Assembly: GCF_002899675.1 (NCBI RefSeq)
Contig: NZ_PKUU01000017.1
Span: forward strand, 1 to 64,000
DNA from: Clostridium sp. chh4-2
Lineage (GTDB): Bacteria; Bacillota; Clostridia; Lachnospirales; Lachnospiraceae
DNA: 64,000 nt
Direction of reading: 5' to 3'
The notes under the pieces were generated by a model. That model was not told where the DNA came from. It saw only the letters and a list, made by a program, of their open reading frames with translations, and did no database searches. This document shows positions 44,410-53,642 of this stretch, in pieces. A program made the translations under genes and the position numbers. Numbering within the stretch: the first letter of the stretch is position 1; every line of letters begins with the position of its first letter.

Positions 44410-45759
44410 ATGCCCATTATTAAAGAAAAAGACTTTTATATTCATGTAGTGAAACTGGTACTTCCTGTAGCGGTTCAAAGCCTGATCACCACCGGGATCA
44501 ACCTGATGGATACCGTGATGCTGGGCAGTTTTGGAGAACTGCAGTTATCGGCGTCCGCTCTGGCAAACCAATTTGTTATGCTGTTTCAGATTTTCTGTAT
44601 GGGGGTTGGCTGCGGGGCCGCTGTTCTCACCGCCCAGTATTGGGGCAGCAAAGAATTGTCAAAGCTTAAACAGGTCATGACCCTGATGTTCAGAATCGTG
44701 CTGATCGCGGGAACGGCCTGTATGTTATTTGTGATGGGAAATTCAGCCTGGATTTTGTCCGTATATACAAAGGATGAACAGGTGATCATATACGGCGTAA
44801 AATATATGAAAATTCTCCAGTATACGCTGATTTTCTATGCAGTTTCCATCGTGTCCACCCAGGTGCTCAGAAGTGTGAAAATGATGAAGATCCCCATGTA
44901 CAGCTCCTGTATTTCATTTTTTCTCAATATCTTTTTTAATTACGTCTTTATCTTCGGAAAATTCGGAATGCCCAGGCTGGAAATCCAGGGAGCTGCCATC
45001 GGTACCTTAGTGGCCCGTGTGTTTGAGATGTGTTTTATTATGGGTTATATCTTGTTTGTGGACAAAAAGATACAGTACCGGATCAAAGACCTGTTCCGGC
45101 CCTGCATGGCCCAGCTGGGAAAATTTGCCCGATACAGCATCCCTGTAATGGTCAGCGACATGCTTTTAGGGGTTGGAAACAGCGCGGTGTCTGTGGTTAT
45201 GGGGCATATCGGCGCGGGTTTTGTGGCTGCTAATTCGGTGACCAATGTGACATCCCATATCAGCACGATTCTGGTGATGGGATTTGCAACTGCGGCTTCT
45301 TCTGTGGTGGGAAATACGTTGGGAGAAGGGAAAGAAGACCGGGCGTTTACAGAAGGAATTACGTTTTTCTTTTTGGCAGTTTTGCTGGGAATATTCGGCT
45401 GCGTGCTGATATTGGTGACCAGCGGTCCCATTCTTGGAATGTACACTTTGGAAGAGGAGACGGTAATGATTGCCGGACAGCTGATGGAGGCAATTGCAAT
45501 CATTGTATTCTTCCGCTGTACCAGCATGATTTTAACAAAAGGGGTGCTGCGGGCAGGCGGGGATACCAGATTTCTGATGATTGCGGACATCATCTTCTTG
45601 TGGGTGATCTCCATTCCCTTGGGATATATGGCCGGTTTGGTGTGGCATCTTTCGGCATTTTGGATTTACTTTGCGCTTATGGGTCATACGGTGTTAAAGA
45701 GTGTGCTGTGTATCTGGCGCCTTCTTTCGAAAAAATGGATGCACCGGATTGCGGAATAA
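44410..45759 (+). CDS. MATE family efflux transporter
   Basis: Twelve-helix MATE-type exporter, 449 residues, with the family start LVLPVAVQSLITTGINLMDTVMLGSFGE and a second inverted half starting near residue 230 (FARYSIPVMVSDMLLGVGNSAVSVVMG). It should use an ion gradient to expel a drug or metabolite. As it follows the sigma-54-driven peptide transporter genes without a terminator, it may export a product or by-product of the same pathway. Start ATG 44410 has an AAGGAA site. Confidence 0.9.
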   Translation: MPIIKEKDFYIHVVKLVLPVAVQSLITTGINLMDTVMLGSFGELQLSASALANQFVMLFQIFCMGVGCGAAVLTAQYWGSKELSKLKQVMTLMFRIVLIAGTACMLFVMGNSAWILSVYTKDEQVIIYGVKYMKILQYTLIFYAVSIVSTQVLRSVKMMKIPMYSSCISFFLNIFFNYVFIFGKFGMPRLEIQGAAIGTLVARVFEMCFIMGYILFVDKKIQYRIKDLFRPCMAQLGKFARYSIPVMVSDMLLGVGNSAVSVVMGHIGAGFVAANSVTNVTSHISTILVMGFATAASSVVGNTLGEGKEDRAFTEGITFFFLAVLLGIFGCVLILVTSGPILGMYTLEEETVMIAGQLMEAIAIIVFFRCTSMILTKGVLRAGGDTRFLMIADIIFLWVISIPLGYMAGLVWHLSAFWIYFALMGHTVLKSVLCIWRLLSKKWMHRIAE

Positions 45760-45781
45760 AACAAAAGAAATGGAGGAAATG

Positions 45782-46933
45782 ATGGAAAATCGTGAATTAG
45801 TCATGTATGGAGTAGGGGACTGTGCCCCTTACAGAGAGGATTTGTCATCGTCATTTGTGCATGTGGCGGACCGGTTCAGAAAAGGAGATCTGACATTCGG
45901 GCAATTAGAGGCTGTGCTCAGTGAAAACGGTGTTTTATCCTCCTGTACCAGAATGCCATGCAGTTCGAAACCGGAGCTTGCCGGGGTGATGAAGGACGCC
46001 GGCTTTGATGTGATTTCTTTTGCATCCAATCACGCTCTGGACTATGGAAGAGATGCTTTTTGTGAAACCTGCGGCCATATACGGGCTGCGGGCCTGTATT
46101 TAACCGGAGCGGGAGAGGATGAAGAAACAGCCAGAAAATATCCTGTAATCGATGTTGAAGGAACTAAGGTGGCAGTGCTGGCCTACAACAGCATTCTGCC
46201 CCAAGGCTTCTGGGCCCAGGAAAAACGTCCGGGCTGCAATCCGGCCAGAGGCATATCCGCTTATGTCCCCGTTGAACATGACCAGCCGGGAACACCATGC
46301 CGGATCTACACCTTCCCTCATCCGGAAGACCTGGATCATATGATTAAGGACATTGAAGAAGCGAAACAGAAATCCGATCTGGTGATCGTATCGATTCATT
46401 GGGGAATCCACTTTAAAGAGGCGGTGGTGGCTGATTATCAGAAATATTATGCACATTTTGCCATCGATCACGGAGCCGACCTGATCCTCGGCCACCATGC
46501 CCATATTCTGAAGCCGGTGGAAGTATACAGGGGAAAGGCAATTTTTTACAGCCTGGGCAACTTTGCCATGGAAGAAGTAACAGACATGCTCCGCGACCAA
46601 AAAGCCATCGGCCAGGATATGAAGACCTCTAAAAACCACACGGAAATGACCGCCATCAGCCCCGCCTTCCAAACCACAAAGCGAAGCTTTCCCATGGACT
46701 GCTATTTATCCATGGTTGTAAAATGGACCGTTAAAAATAAAAAACTCCAAACCGTATCCTATCTCCCCGCCTACCTTCCAAAAGACGGCTCCCCCTACAT
46801 CTTATCTTCCGAAGATCCGAAATTTAATGAGGTAGTGGAATATGTAAAGAAAATTAACCGAGACCAAAAACTTGAGGACGATATTTTTAAGATTAATGGT
46901 GGAGAAGTTTATGTGGCAGGCGTGATTGGCTGA
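45782..46933 (+). CDS. CapA family metallophosphoesterase-like protein
   Basis: CapA/PgsA-type protein, 383 residues, of the calcineurin-like metallophosphatase superfamily. Visible motifs are GVGDCAP at the N-terminus, SFASNHALDYG, VSIHWGIHF and LGHHAHILKPVEVYRGKAIFYSLGNF. CapA is linked to poly-gamma-glutamate synthesis, but this protein lacks a membrane anchor and the capB/capC partners, so a role as a soluble hydrolase is more likely. I chose ATG 45782, five bases after GGAGG. It is the last gene of the sigma-54 promoter 5 operon, and hairpin element E follows. Confidence 0.87.
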   Translation: MENRELVMYGVGDCAPYREDLSSSFVHVADRFRKGDLTFGQLEAVLSENGVLSSCTRMPCSSKPELAGVMKDAGFDVISFASNHALDYGRDAFCETCGHIRAAGLYLTGAGEDEETARKYPVIDVEGTKVAVLAYNSILPQGFWAQEKRPGCNPARGISAYVPVEHDQPGTPCRIYTFPHPEDLDHMIKDIEEAKQKSDLVIVSIHWGIHFKEAVVADYQKYYAHFAIDHGADLILGHHAHILKPVEVYRGKAIFYSLGNFAMEEVTDMLRDQKAIGQDMKTSKNHTEMTAISPAFQTTKRSFPMDCYLSMVVKWTVKNKKLQTVSYLPAYLPKDGSPYILSSEDPKFNEVVEYVKKINRDQKLEDDIFKINGGEVYVAGVIG

Positions 46934-46985
46934 CCTATGGCGGCAAGAATACACATGGTTGCCGTAATAATTACTCTTACCTGCT

Positions 46986-47339
46986 AAATCTTTTTTATCC
47001 CCAGCTAGCCAAGCAACAGCCGGAAAGAAGGGAGGAGCCGGGCGGCCGGAGAACATAAAAAGGGATAGGGGATCGTTTGCAGCCCCTTAGTGATACTTGG
47101 CTGCCAAGAATGAAAAAAGGCAGACAAATACTGAATTCCGAATCAGTATTTGAGGTGCCCTCTGAGCGATGAAGTCATCAAGAGTTCACCGCGAATGGGC
47201 ACCGCGCTGCCTTTTTTCGTTCTTGGAAGCCGTAGTATCACTTAGGGGCGAAACTCGAATCCCCTATCCCTTTTTATGTTCTCCGGCCGCCCGGCTCCTC
47301 CCTTCTTTCCGGCGTACCTTAGTCAATAAACAAAGATTT
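46986..47339. repeat. Large hairpin element, copy E
   Basis: A 354-bp structured element filling the convergent gap between capA-like and NlpC genes. The outer tips AAATCTTT (46986-46993) and AAAGATTT (47332-47339) pair. The main arms 47020-47073 and 47259-47312 are a perfect 54-bp inverted repeat. An inner stem joins CCCCTTAGTGATACT with AGTATCACTTAGGGG. A third stem joins 47100-47123 with 47207-47230. The apex carries two hairpins: AAATACTGA/TCAGTATTT and GGTGCCC/GGGCACC. The right half resembles copy A at the window start. Nothing in it looks coding. Confidence 0.85.
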
Positions 47340-47345
47340 TACCCC

Positions 47346-48935
47346 CTATCCAAAGATTCTCCATCCGCAGATAAAGTTATTGGACCACCATCCGCTCAAA
47401 CTTCTATGAACTACCTTTCCGTTACTGGAAGAAGCGTCGATTACGGTGCCGCCGCCTGCAACGATGCCTACGTGGCCGCTTACCACGATGATATCTCCAG
47501 GCTGGAGAGCGGAGATGCTGTTGATCTTGGTATATTTTCCAACGCTCCGCCATCCGGAGGAGGTCAGATAACTCTGTCTGACGCCGGCCTGGTTCAGACA
47601 CCAGTAGACGAAACCGGAACAGTCAAAGGAATTCGGTCCCTTGGCGCCCCATACGTAAGGGCTGCCGATCTTGGAACTGGCAATGGAGATCAAAGCGTTT
47701 GCACCGGCTCCGCCGCCACCGGAAGAACCGCCGCTGGAGGAACCGCCTCCGCCGGAAGAACCACCGGAACCGCCTCCGGTGTTATTCTTAGAGCCCCCAC
47801 CGGAGGAAGTTTTTCCTGAATTAGCCGGGGCTTTGTTCACTTTATCGGAAGTCAGTTTCGCCATGGTCATGATTCCAACCGATCCGTCTGCGGACAAGCC
47901 GTTGTTGGACTGGAAGGATTTAACCGCCTGTTCTGTCAGTTCACCGAAATATCCGGTTGCGTTGGCAGAGGAGAGGTAGCCGTATTTGCTGAGAAGCTGC
48001 TGAACCCGTTCCACTGCATCGCTGCTGTCGCCCAATACAAGGCCGTTAGGGCGGGCACTGGAGCTGTTTAAGGCAATTCTGGTGGATGGCCCTAAATAAC
48101 CGTCCACTACCAGGTCGTTTCTGGACTGGAACTGTTTAACGGCTACGGATGTGTCGCTGCCGTATGTTCCATCCGGTTTGGAAGTCATATAGCCCAATTC
48201 ATTCAAACGGTTTTGGGCGGCCAATACCACTTCGCTCTTTTCTCCAAATGCCAGGATGTTCGGTTTGATCTCATCACTGTACATCAGGTTCAAGGTCTGC
48301 CAGCCCACCTTGCCATCCATGTTGATTCCGTTGGTTTCCTGAAGCTTTAATACTGCGGCTTCCGTGGTATCGCCGAAATTACCGGTTACAAGATCAGCGG
48401 TGGGGAGATACCCCAGTTCATAGAGACGGTTCTGGATTCTCTTGATATCCTCACCGGAAACCCCTTTTGCCACGGCATAATACTTTGCGTCCGGGTTCAT
48501 GATGGAATCCCATGTGGTGCTGCCCACGATGCCGTCCATAGCCAGTTCGTTCTGTCTCTGGAAGGAGCGGACAGCGGCTTCGGTAACTGGGCCGTAGTAT
48601 TCTGTAGGCTCATCATTTTCCATAAAGCCTAATTCCATCAGCCGGGCCTGGAGTTCTGCAACTTTTGCATGCTGGACGCCGTTTCGCAGATATTCCGGCG
48701 CGGGTTCTGTTTCCGGTATGTTCATTTTTTCTATGTATTCATATTCTGGTCCGTCAGGTGTTAACCGTTTCATGCCGTCAGGCATCTGCAGTTCGTTGGA
48801 AGCGGCAGCGGTTTCCACTGCGTCGGAAGGAGTCGCCGTGATGGGTTTCGCCTTGGTACAGGCAGAAAGCATACAGGCGGACAGGGCAGCGGCTAACAGC
48901 AGAGGTTTATAAATTTTATTTTTAGTCATCTTCAC
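47346..48935 (-). CDS. NlpC/P60 lipoprotein with four peptidoglycan-binding domains
   Basis: Cell-wall hydrolase, 529 residues. A lipoprotein signal ends at a Cys in LSACT. Four PG_binding_1 repeats follow (about 68-125, 140-200, 212-270 and 285-345; each with a Q...L.ELGY...G.FG..T..AV..FQ pattern). Next comes a Gly/Ser-rich linker (about 360-405), then a C-terminal NlpC/P60 endopeptidase domain with the catalytic Cys in FDCSGF and His in GHVGIV. It should cleave peptide stems in peptidoglycan while bound to the wall. It is transcribed alone. Confidence 0.93.
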   Translation of the reverse strand: MKMTKNKIYKPLLLAAALSACMLSACTKAKPITATPSDAVETAAASNELQMPDGMKRLTPDGPEYEYIEKMNIPETEPAPEYLRNGVQHAKVAELQARLMELGFMENDEPTEYYGPVTEAAVRSFQRQNELAMDGIVGSTTWDSIMNPDAKYYAVAKGVSGEDIKRIQNRLYELGYLPTADLVTGNFGDTTEAAVLKLQETNGINMDGKVGWQTLNLMYSDEIKPNILAFGEKSEVVLAAQNRLNELGYMTSKPDGTYGSDTSVAVKQFQSRNDLVVDGYLGPSTRIALNSSSARPNGLVLGDSSDAVERVQQLLSKYGYLSSANATGYFGELTEQAVKSFQSNNGLSADGSVGIMTMAKLTSDKVNKAPANSGKTSSGGGSKNNTGGGSGGSSGGGGSSSGGSSGGGGAGANALISIASSKIGSPYVWGAKGPNSFDCSGFVYWCLNQAGVRQSYLTSSGWRSVGKYTKINSISALQPGDIIVVSGHVGIVAGGGTVIDASSSNGKVVHRSLSGWWSNNFICGWRIFG

Positions 48936-48995
48936 AGTCCTTTCATTAAGTCGAATCTTGTCTATTTTAACATATATTTGTTCAATAGAAAAGAG

Positions 48996-49022
48996 ATATC
49001 ACAATAAGATATTTTGTGATAT
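48996..49022. promoter_or_regulatory. Operator-like palindrome upstream of the aldolase gene
   Basis: ATATCACAA (48996-49004) and TTGTGATAT (49014-49022) form a 9-bp inverted repeat that runs into a TATAAT at 49020-49025. This fits a repressor site overlapping the -10 box. A clear -35 box is not seen. Confidence 0.45.
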
Positions 49023-49101
49023 AATCGGAATGGAAAAAGGGCTTTATTTTAAGCCATTAAAAGACATTTGGAAATAAAAGGAGAAAGGAACAGGAACGAA
49101 T

Positions 49102-49986
49102 ATGAATACAGGTGAGTTGGGAATTTATGTAGCTTCTGTGACCCCGTTTACACAGGATGACCAGGTATGGGGGGATGCACTTGTACAGCTGATGGAACGC
49201 AATTTAGAGGAAGGTGCGGCCGGATTTTTTATCGGAGGAAGCAGTGCGGAGTGCTTTTTACTTTCCCATGAAGAGCGGGTGAAAACATTTGAAACCGCTT
49301 CTTTTGCAAAGGGAAGAACCGACCTGATTGCCCATGTGGGCAGCCTGTCCACAAAGGAATCCATCGAATTTGCCAAAGAGGCAAAAAAATTGGGATTTGA
49401 CAGGATTGCAGCAACTCCGCCGTTATATTACGGCTTTTCACCAAAAGAGGTGTGCAAATACTATTATGAGATTTCAGCGGCAGTGGATATGCCGGTGATC
49501 GTATATAATTTCCCGGGAAATACCAAAAGAGAATTTGATTTAAACCAGCCGGATTACAGAGAACTGTTTACCAGCCAGGCCATTGAAGGCGTGAAACATA
49601 CCAATCAGGTGGTGTATCAGATGGAACGTTTTCTGGAATTAAATCCGAATCTGAAGATTTGGAATGGATTTGACGAGACGATGGTGGCCGGCCTGGCTTT
49701 GGGGGCTCACGGTTCTATTGGAAGCACTTTTAACTGTATGCTGCCTCATTATAAGAAGATTTTCGATGCATTTTTAGAGGGAAGAATCGATGATGCCCGC
49801 CGGATGCAGCATAAAGCCAATCATATTATGGAAGCGTTCTGCAATGTGGGACTGATTCCGGCTGTAAAATATGTGCTGGAAACCCAGGGCAATCCTGTGG
49901 GCAGCCCCAGAAGTCCGTTTATGGAGTTAGGGGAAGAAGCTAAGCGGTATGTGGACCGGATTTTAGCGGAAAATCTGATTAAATAG
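49102..49986 (+). CDS. Dihydrodipicolinate synthase / N-acetylneuraminate lyase family protein
   Basis: Class I aldolase of the DapA/NanA family, 294 residues. Schiff-base Lys165 lies in EGVKHT, Tyr135 in VYNFPGNT, and the GGSSAE segment (45-50) stands where DapA has GTTGE and NanA has GGSTGE. The GGS and the YNFPG motif favour a neuraminate-lyase-like or other 2-keto acid aldolase over lysine synthesis. There are no other sialic-acid genes nearby, so the substrate is open. It is a single gene with a possible operator at its promoter. Confidence 0.85.
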   Translation: MNTGELGIYVASVTPFTQDDQVWGDALVQLMERNLEEGAAGFFIGGSSAECFLLSHEERVKTFETASFAKGRTDLIAHVGSLSTKESIEFAKEAKKLGFDRIAATPPLYYGFSPKEVCKYYYEISAAVDMPVIVYNFPGNTKREFDLNQPDYRELFTSQAIEGVKHTNQVVYQMERFLELNPNLKIWNGFDETMVAGLALGAHGSIGSTFNCMLPHYKKIFDAFLEGRIDDARRMQHKANHIMEAFCNVGLIPAVKYVLETQGNPVGSPRSPFMELGEEAKRYVDRILAENLIK

Positions 49987-50111
49987 CGGAGAGCTGCAAT
50001 TGTAAGGGCAGTGAATCGTAACCGCTGAACAATTAAGAATTTTGTAACATGCAATTGCCATAGAAGATGGTATACTTATGCTATCAGAAAAAATATGACA
50101 AGGAGCAGGAC

Positions 50112-50708
50112 ATGAAAGAAAAGACAGGAAAAAGAACGAGACGGGTTCTGACTGCCATACTGACTGCGGTGCTTACCTTATCCTTTACAGCAGGAAGCCA
50201 GGCAGGCGTCGTGGGACCGGGAGCGAAGATCAAGCCGTCTACCAACGGAGTTACCATTTATGTGAGTAAGATCAACAAGGAAGTGATTTTAAAGCAGAAC
50301 GGAGTTGTGATCGGCACTTATCCGGCCTCATTGGGAGAGGAATCCGGCTCGGGCGATAAAGAGGTTCAGGGAGACCGAAGAACACCCAGCGGAAGCTTTT
50401 ACGTGTGCCTGAAAAATGAAAAAAGTGACTATTATCTCGCGTTAGGTGTTTCTTATCCCGCCATTCCGGATGCTAAACGAGGCTATGAGGCAGGACTTAT
50501 TACCGAAGAAGAACGGGATGCCATCATTAAAGCTAATGAGGCAGGAGAGACGCCGCCTTGGGATACCGCTCTTGGCGGAGCCATTGAGATTCACGGCGAC
50601 CGGTATCCCGGAGGTGTGACTGCAGGATGTATCGCAGTCGATAATTCCGTGATGGATATCTTATGGGAATATTGTCAGGTGGGAGTGCCGCTTACAATTG
50701 GGCCGTAG
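50112..50708 (+). CDS. L,D-transpeptidase (YkuD domain)
   Basis: Exported L,D-transpeptidase of 198 residues. An N-terminal hydrophobic segment (about 10-30, ending SQAG) is a signal peptide or anchor. The YkuD catalytic motif is HGDRYPGG...TAGCIAV, with the active Cys near residue 177. It should form 3-3 cross-links in peptidoglycan or attach proteins. I chose ATG 50112 behind AAGGAGCAGG. A terminator follows at 50756. Confidence 0.9.
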   Translation: MKEKTGKRTRRVLTAILTAVLTLSFTAGSQAGVVGPGAKIKPSTNGVTIYVSKINKEVILKQNGVVIGTYPASLGEESGSGDKEVQGDRRTPSGSFYVCLKNEKSDYYLALGVSYPAIPDAKRGYEAGLITEEERDAIIKANEAGETPPWDTALGGAIEIHGDRYPGGVTAGCIAVDNSVMDILWEYCQVGVPLTIGP

Positions 50709-50755
50709 TTGGTGCATTGTTGTTTACAGATACTATAAATTATAAAAAAATGATG

Positions 50756-50800
50756 CAAGGGCGGAAAAATGTTTATACACTTTTCTGCCCTTGTTTTATT
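50756..50800 (+). terminator. Terminator after the L,D-transpeptidase gene
   Basis: CAAGGGCGGAAAA pairs with TTTTCTGCCCTTG (one mismatch), followed by TTTTATT. The remaining gap to 50998 shows no recognisable gene or site. Confidence 0.8.
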
Positions 50801-50998
50801 GATCTCATTTCTCATACAGGCCTCTGTATTTTCTTGCCGGCTTTTACTTCCTGGGGTAAAACTAAATCGCGTTACTGATATAGGATTTATGCATAATCCG
50901 TTGGTGTCGGATGACGTTCTTAGTTTGAATGTGTTATGGATATCAAATATGCTGAAGCTAAAATTAAATAGGCCGACTTATGCATATGGGATTTTGGT

Positions 50999-51415
50999 TT
51001 ATTGTGCTGTAGGGTTTCCGTATTTATTAAAATAAGTTTCAGCATTTTCCGGACTTAGTTCAAAGCGTTTTACCAATTTTGCAGTGATTTGTTCTTTGGT
51101 TTTCCGTTCTTCCAAGTTATCTAATATTAATGCCCGAATGCCTTGTTCCAAGCCCTGTTCCAGACCTTGCTGTAACCCTTGTTCCAGACCTTGTTGCAAT
51201 CCCTGTTTCAGCCCCTGTTCCAAACCTTGCTCTTTCCCTAACTGTACACCCCGCTTAACGCCTTCTTCCAATTCATCCGCAAATAATTCTCTGATTGCAT
51301 CACACATATTTTTTGCCTCCTCTACTACCTCATGGATTGCTCTCATTAAAAAGATTATTAGATTTGGCTTATAAAGCTGTGGTGTTATCATATTTATTAA
51401 AATAAGTTTCCGCAT
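50999..51415 (-). pseudogene. Truncated third copy of the EQGL-repeat nuclease gene
   Basis: Only the last third of the gene remains: the NHEVVEEAKNMCDAIRELF-like segment, eight EQGL-type units, and the C-terminal NLEERKTKEQITAKLVKRFEL. Homology to the neighbour stops near 51348. From there the DNA matches sequence just downstream of the other copies (TTAGATTTGGCTTATAAAGC), so the fragment was fused to the next copy's 3' flank by unequal recombination. The open frame to ATG 51415 has a non-native N-terminus and no nuclease core. It is probably a remnant. Confidence 0.7.
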
Positions 51416-52358
51416 TTTCCGGACTTAGTTCAAAGCGTTTTACCAATTTTGCAGTGATTTGTGCTTTGGTTTTCCGTTCTTCCAAGTTATCTAATATTAA
51501 TGCCCGAATGCCTTGTTCCAAGCCCTGTTCCAGACCCTGCTGTAACCCTTGTTCCAGGCCCTGTTCCAGACCTTGCTGTAACCCTTGTTCCAGGCCCCGT
51601 TCCAGACCCTGCTGCAAACCCTGTTCCAAACCTTGCTCTTTTCCTAACTGAACACCTCGCTTAACGCCTTCTTCCAACTCATCCGCAAATAATTCTCTGA
51701 TTGCATCGCACATATTTTTTGCCTCCTCTACTACCTCATGGTTTGCTCTCATTATCACATCCATAACAGCCGAATATAAAGGACTGTTTCGTTTCTGTCT
51801 GTATTCTCTTGCCAGCCGGTCAATATCATCTGTAATCGTCAGATTCTTTCTCAGCCTGCTCATCCAAATATTGTTTTCAGAAGAAAGCCGGTCAATTACG
51901 ATGATCTGCATGGGAAATACGCCACCGTTCACATAATAGATACCAGATTCCACACAATCGATAAAAAATTCCTTCCGTTCGGATAAATAGTTCATCAGTT
52001 TTTTAGGAATATGAGTGCATACAAAGGTAATTGTAATTTCTTCCGGCTGTATCTGGCATACCTTTTCCGTATCCGACTGGTAAAAGCAGGCATATCCCAG
52101 AACTTTATAGTAATCGTTGATACTAAGATAATCTTCCGGGCTTTTATATTCGATAATGTTATGTTCTCTGAATATCTTACCAATATTTTTATGAATCCTG
52201 TCTCCACGCCGAAGCTTAATAATCAGTGCATCAATTAATAATGGCTTTTTGCTTAGCTGATGTTCATTTTCAAAATGAAGTTTATTCAATTCATCACCAA
52301 ATTCGATCTGAGCCGCAGCATAAAAAGCGGGATGCCACTGTAAAATTTCTGTCTTCAT
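51369..52358 (-). CDS. PD-(D/E)XK nuclease-like protein with EQGL tetrapeptide tail (copy 2)
   Basis: A 329-residue protein. The N-terminal part holds a probable PD-(D/E)XK core: Asp in LLIDALIIKL and the ExK pair in HNIIEYKSP. The middle is helical (DIDRLAREYRQKRNSPLYS...). A run of 11 tetrapeptide units of EQGL/QQGL type (about 243-288) is followed by the conserved IRALILDNLEERKTKAQITAKL end. The layout is that of Rpn-type putative transposase/nuclease proteins. Function is not known; DNA cleavage is inferred from the core. It is the middle member of a tandem array. Confidence 0.75.
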   Translation of the reverse strand: MKTEILQWHPAFYAAAQIEFGDELNKLHFENEHQLSKKPLLIDALIIKLRRGDRIHKNIGKIFREHNIIEYKSPEDYLSINDYYKVLGYACFYQSDTEKVCQIQPEEITITFVCTHIPKKLMNYLSERKEFFIDCVESGIYYVNGGVFPMQIIVIDRLSSENNIWMSRLRKNLTITDDIDRLAREYRQKRNSPLYSAVMDVIMRANHEVVEEAKNMCDAIRELFADELEEGVKRGVQLGKEQGLEQGLQQGLERGLEQGLQQGLEQGLEQGLQQGLEQGLEQGIRALILDNLEERKTKAQITAKLVKRFELSPENAETYFNKYDNTTAL

Positions 52359-52599
52359 CTGTCTCTCCTTATTATATTATTTTTCAATGTCAGAATCAAG
52401 TTTTGTACTGAGCTACCTCCTGTTTTTGATTTGTTTTATATGGAAAACTGCGGCCGGAACGGCCTTACGACTACGGTTCAATTCCGCAGAATTAGAATAT
52501 AGAAAATATATTTTGCTATTTAAATATCGGGTAATAAGCTTTTACAATACGTATATGACAGTATTTGAGCTCTTTATTATGTTTGATTGAATTAATGCG

Positions 52600-52654
52600 C
52601 CTGAAAAGCGTAGAATTAAAAGCCGACATAGTTGTCAATCCCACGCTTTTCAGG
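52600..52654. other. Stem-loop between nuclease copies
   Basis: CCTGAAAAGCGT (52600-52611) and ACGCTTTTCAGG (52643-52654) form a 12-bp stem with a 31-base loop downstream of copy 3. The flanks of copies 2 and 3 are otherwise similar (CTGCGGCCG...), showing that upstream DNA was duplicated with the genes. Confidence 0.5.
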
Positions 52655-52700
52655 ATGGATATCAGCTTAGCCGAGGAAAGAAAAGACTATTAGATTTGAC

Positions 52701-53642
52701 TTATAAAGCTGTGGTGTTACCATATTTATTAAAATAAGTTTCCGCATTGTCCGGACTTAGTTCAAAGCGTTTTATCAATTTTGCAGTGATTTGTTCTTTG
52801 GTTTTCCGTTCTTCCAGGTTATCTAATATCAATGCACGAATGCCTTGCTCCAACCCCTGTTCCAGACCTTGCTGTACCCCTTGTTTCAGCCCTTGTTCCA
52901 GGCCCTGCTCTAAACCCTGCTCTTTTCCTAACTGAACGCCCCGCTTAACGCCTTCTTCCAACTCATCCGCAAATAATTCTCTGATTGCATCACACATATT
53001 CTTTGCCTCCTCTACTACCTCATGGTTTGCTCTCATTATCACATCCATAACAGCCGAATACAAGGGGCTGTTTCGTTTCTGTCTGTATTCCCTTGCCAGC
53101 CGGTCAATATCGTCCGCAATCGTCAGATCCTTTCTCAGCCTGCTCATCCAAATATTATTTTCAGAAGATAGCCGGTCAATTACTATGATCTGCATGGGAA
53201 ATACACCGCCATTTACATAATAGATACCAGTTTCCACACAATCAATAAAAAAGTCCTTTCGTCCGGATAAATAGTTCATTAGTTTTTTAGGAAAGTGAGT
53301 GCATACAAAGGTAATTGTAATCTCCTCCGGCTGTATTTGGCATACCTTTTCCGTATCCGACTGATAAAAGCAGGCATACCCCAGAACTTTATAGTAATCG
53401 TTGATACTAAGATAATCTTCCGGGCTTTTATATTCGATAATATTATGTTCTCTGAATATCTTACCAATATTTTTATGAATCCTGTCTCCACGCCGAAGCT
53501 TAATAATCAGCGCATCAATTAATAATGGCTTCTTGCTCAGCTGATGTTCATTTTCAAAATGAAGTTTATCCAATTCATCACCAAATTCGATCTGAGCCGC
53601 AGCATAAAAAGCGGGATGCCACTGTAAAATTTCTGTCTTCAT
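52701..53642 (-). CDS. PD-(D/E)XK nuclease-like protein with EQGL tetrapeptide tail (copy 1)
   Basis: A 313-residue paralogue, nearly identical to the protein at 51369-52358 in the N-terminal 230 residues, including LLIDALIIKL and HNIIEYKSP. It has only seven EQGL-type units. Differences between the copies are concentrated in the number of tail units, as expected from slippage or unequal crossing-over in the underlying 12-base repeats. It has a GGAGAGACAG site before ATG. It is the most upstream member of the array and the likely source of the duplications. Confidence 0.75.
   Translation of the reverse strand: MKTEILQWHPAFYAAAQIEFGDELDKLHFENEHQLSKKPLLIDALIIKLRRGDRIHKNIGKIFREHNIIEYKSPEDYLSINDYYKVLGYACFYQSDTEKVCQIQPEEITITFVCTHFPKKLMNYLSGRKDFFIDCVETGIYYVNGGVFPMQIIVIDRLSSENNIWMSRLRKDLTIADDIDRLAREYRQKRNSPLYSAVMDVIMRANHEVVEEAKNMCDAIRELFADELEEGVKRGVQLGKEQGLEQGLEQGLKQGVQQGLEQGLEQGIRALILDNLEERKTKEQITAKLIKRFELSPDNAETYFNKYGNTTAL

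Noticed and set aside
9143-47339. Large hairpins as retron or group II intron RNAs
   Set aside because: No reverse transcriptase gene or intron-encoded protein is present near any copy, and the core lacks motifs I would recognise for either class.
47169-47819. Plus-strand protein with Gly/Thr-rich end
   Set aside because: It is antisense to the NlpC/P60 gene and starts inside hairpin element E.
51084-51651. Cys/Pro-rich small proteins on the plus strand
   Set aside because: They are the antisense reading of the EQGL-coding repeats and have no ribosome site.
50999-53642. CRISPR array
   Set aside because: The 12-base repeats are in frame and encode EQGL units; there are no spacers and no cas genes.
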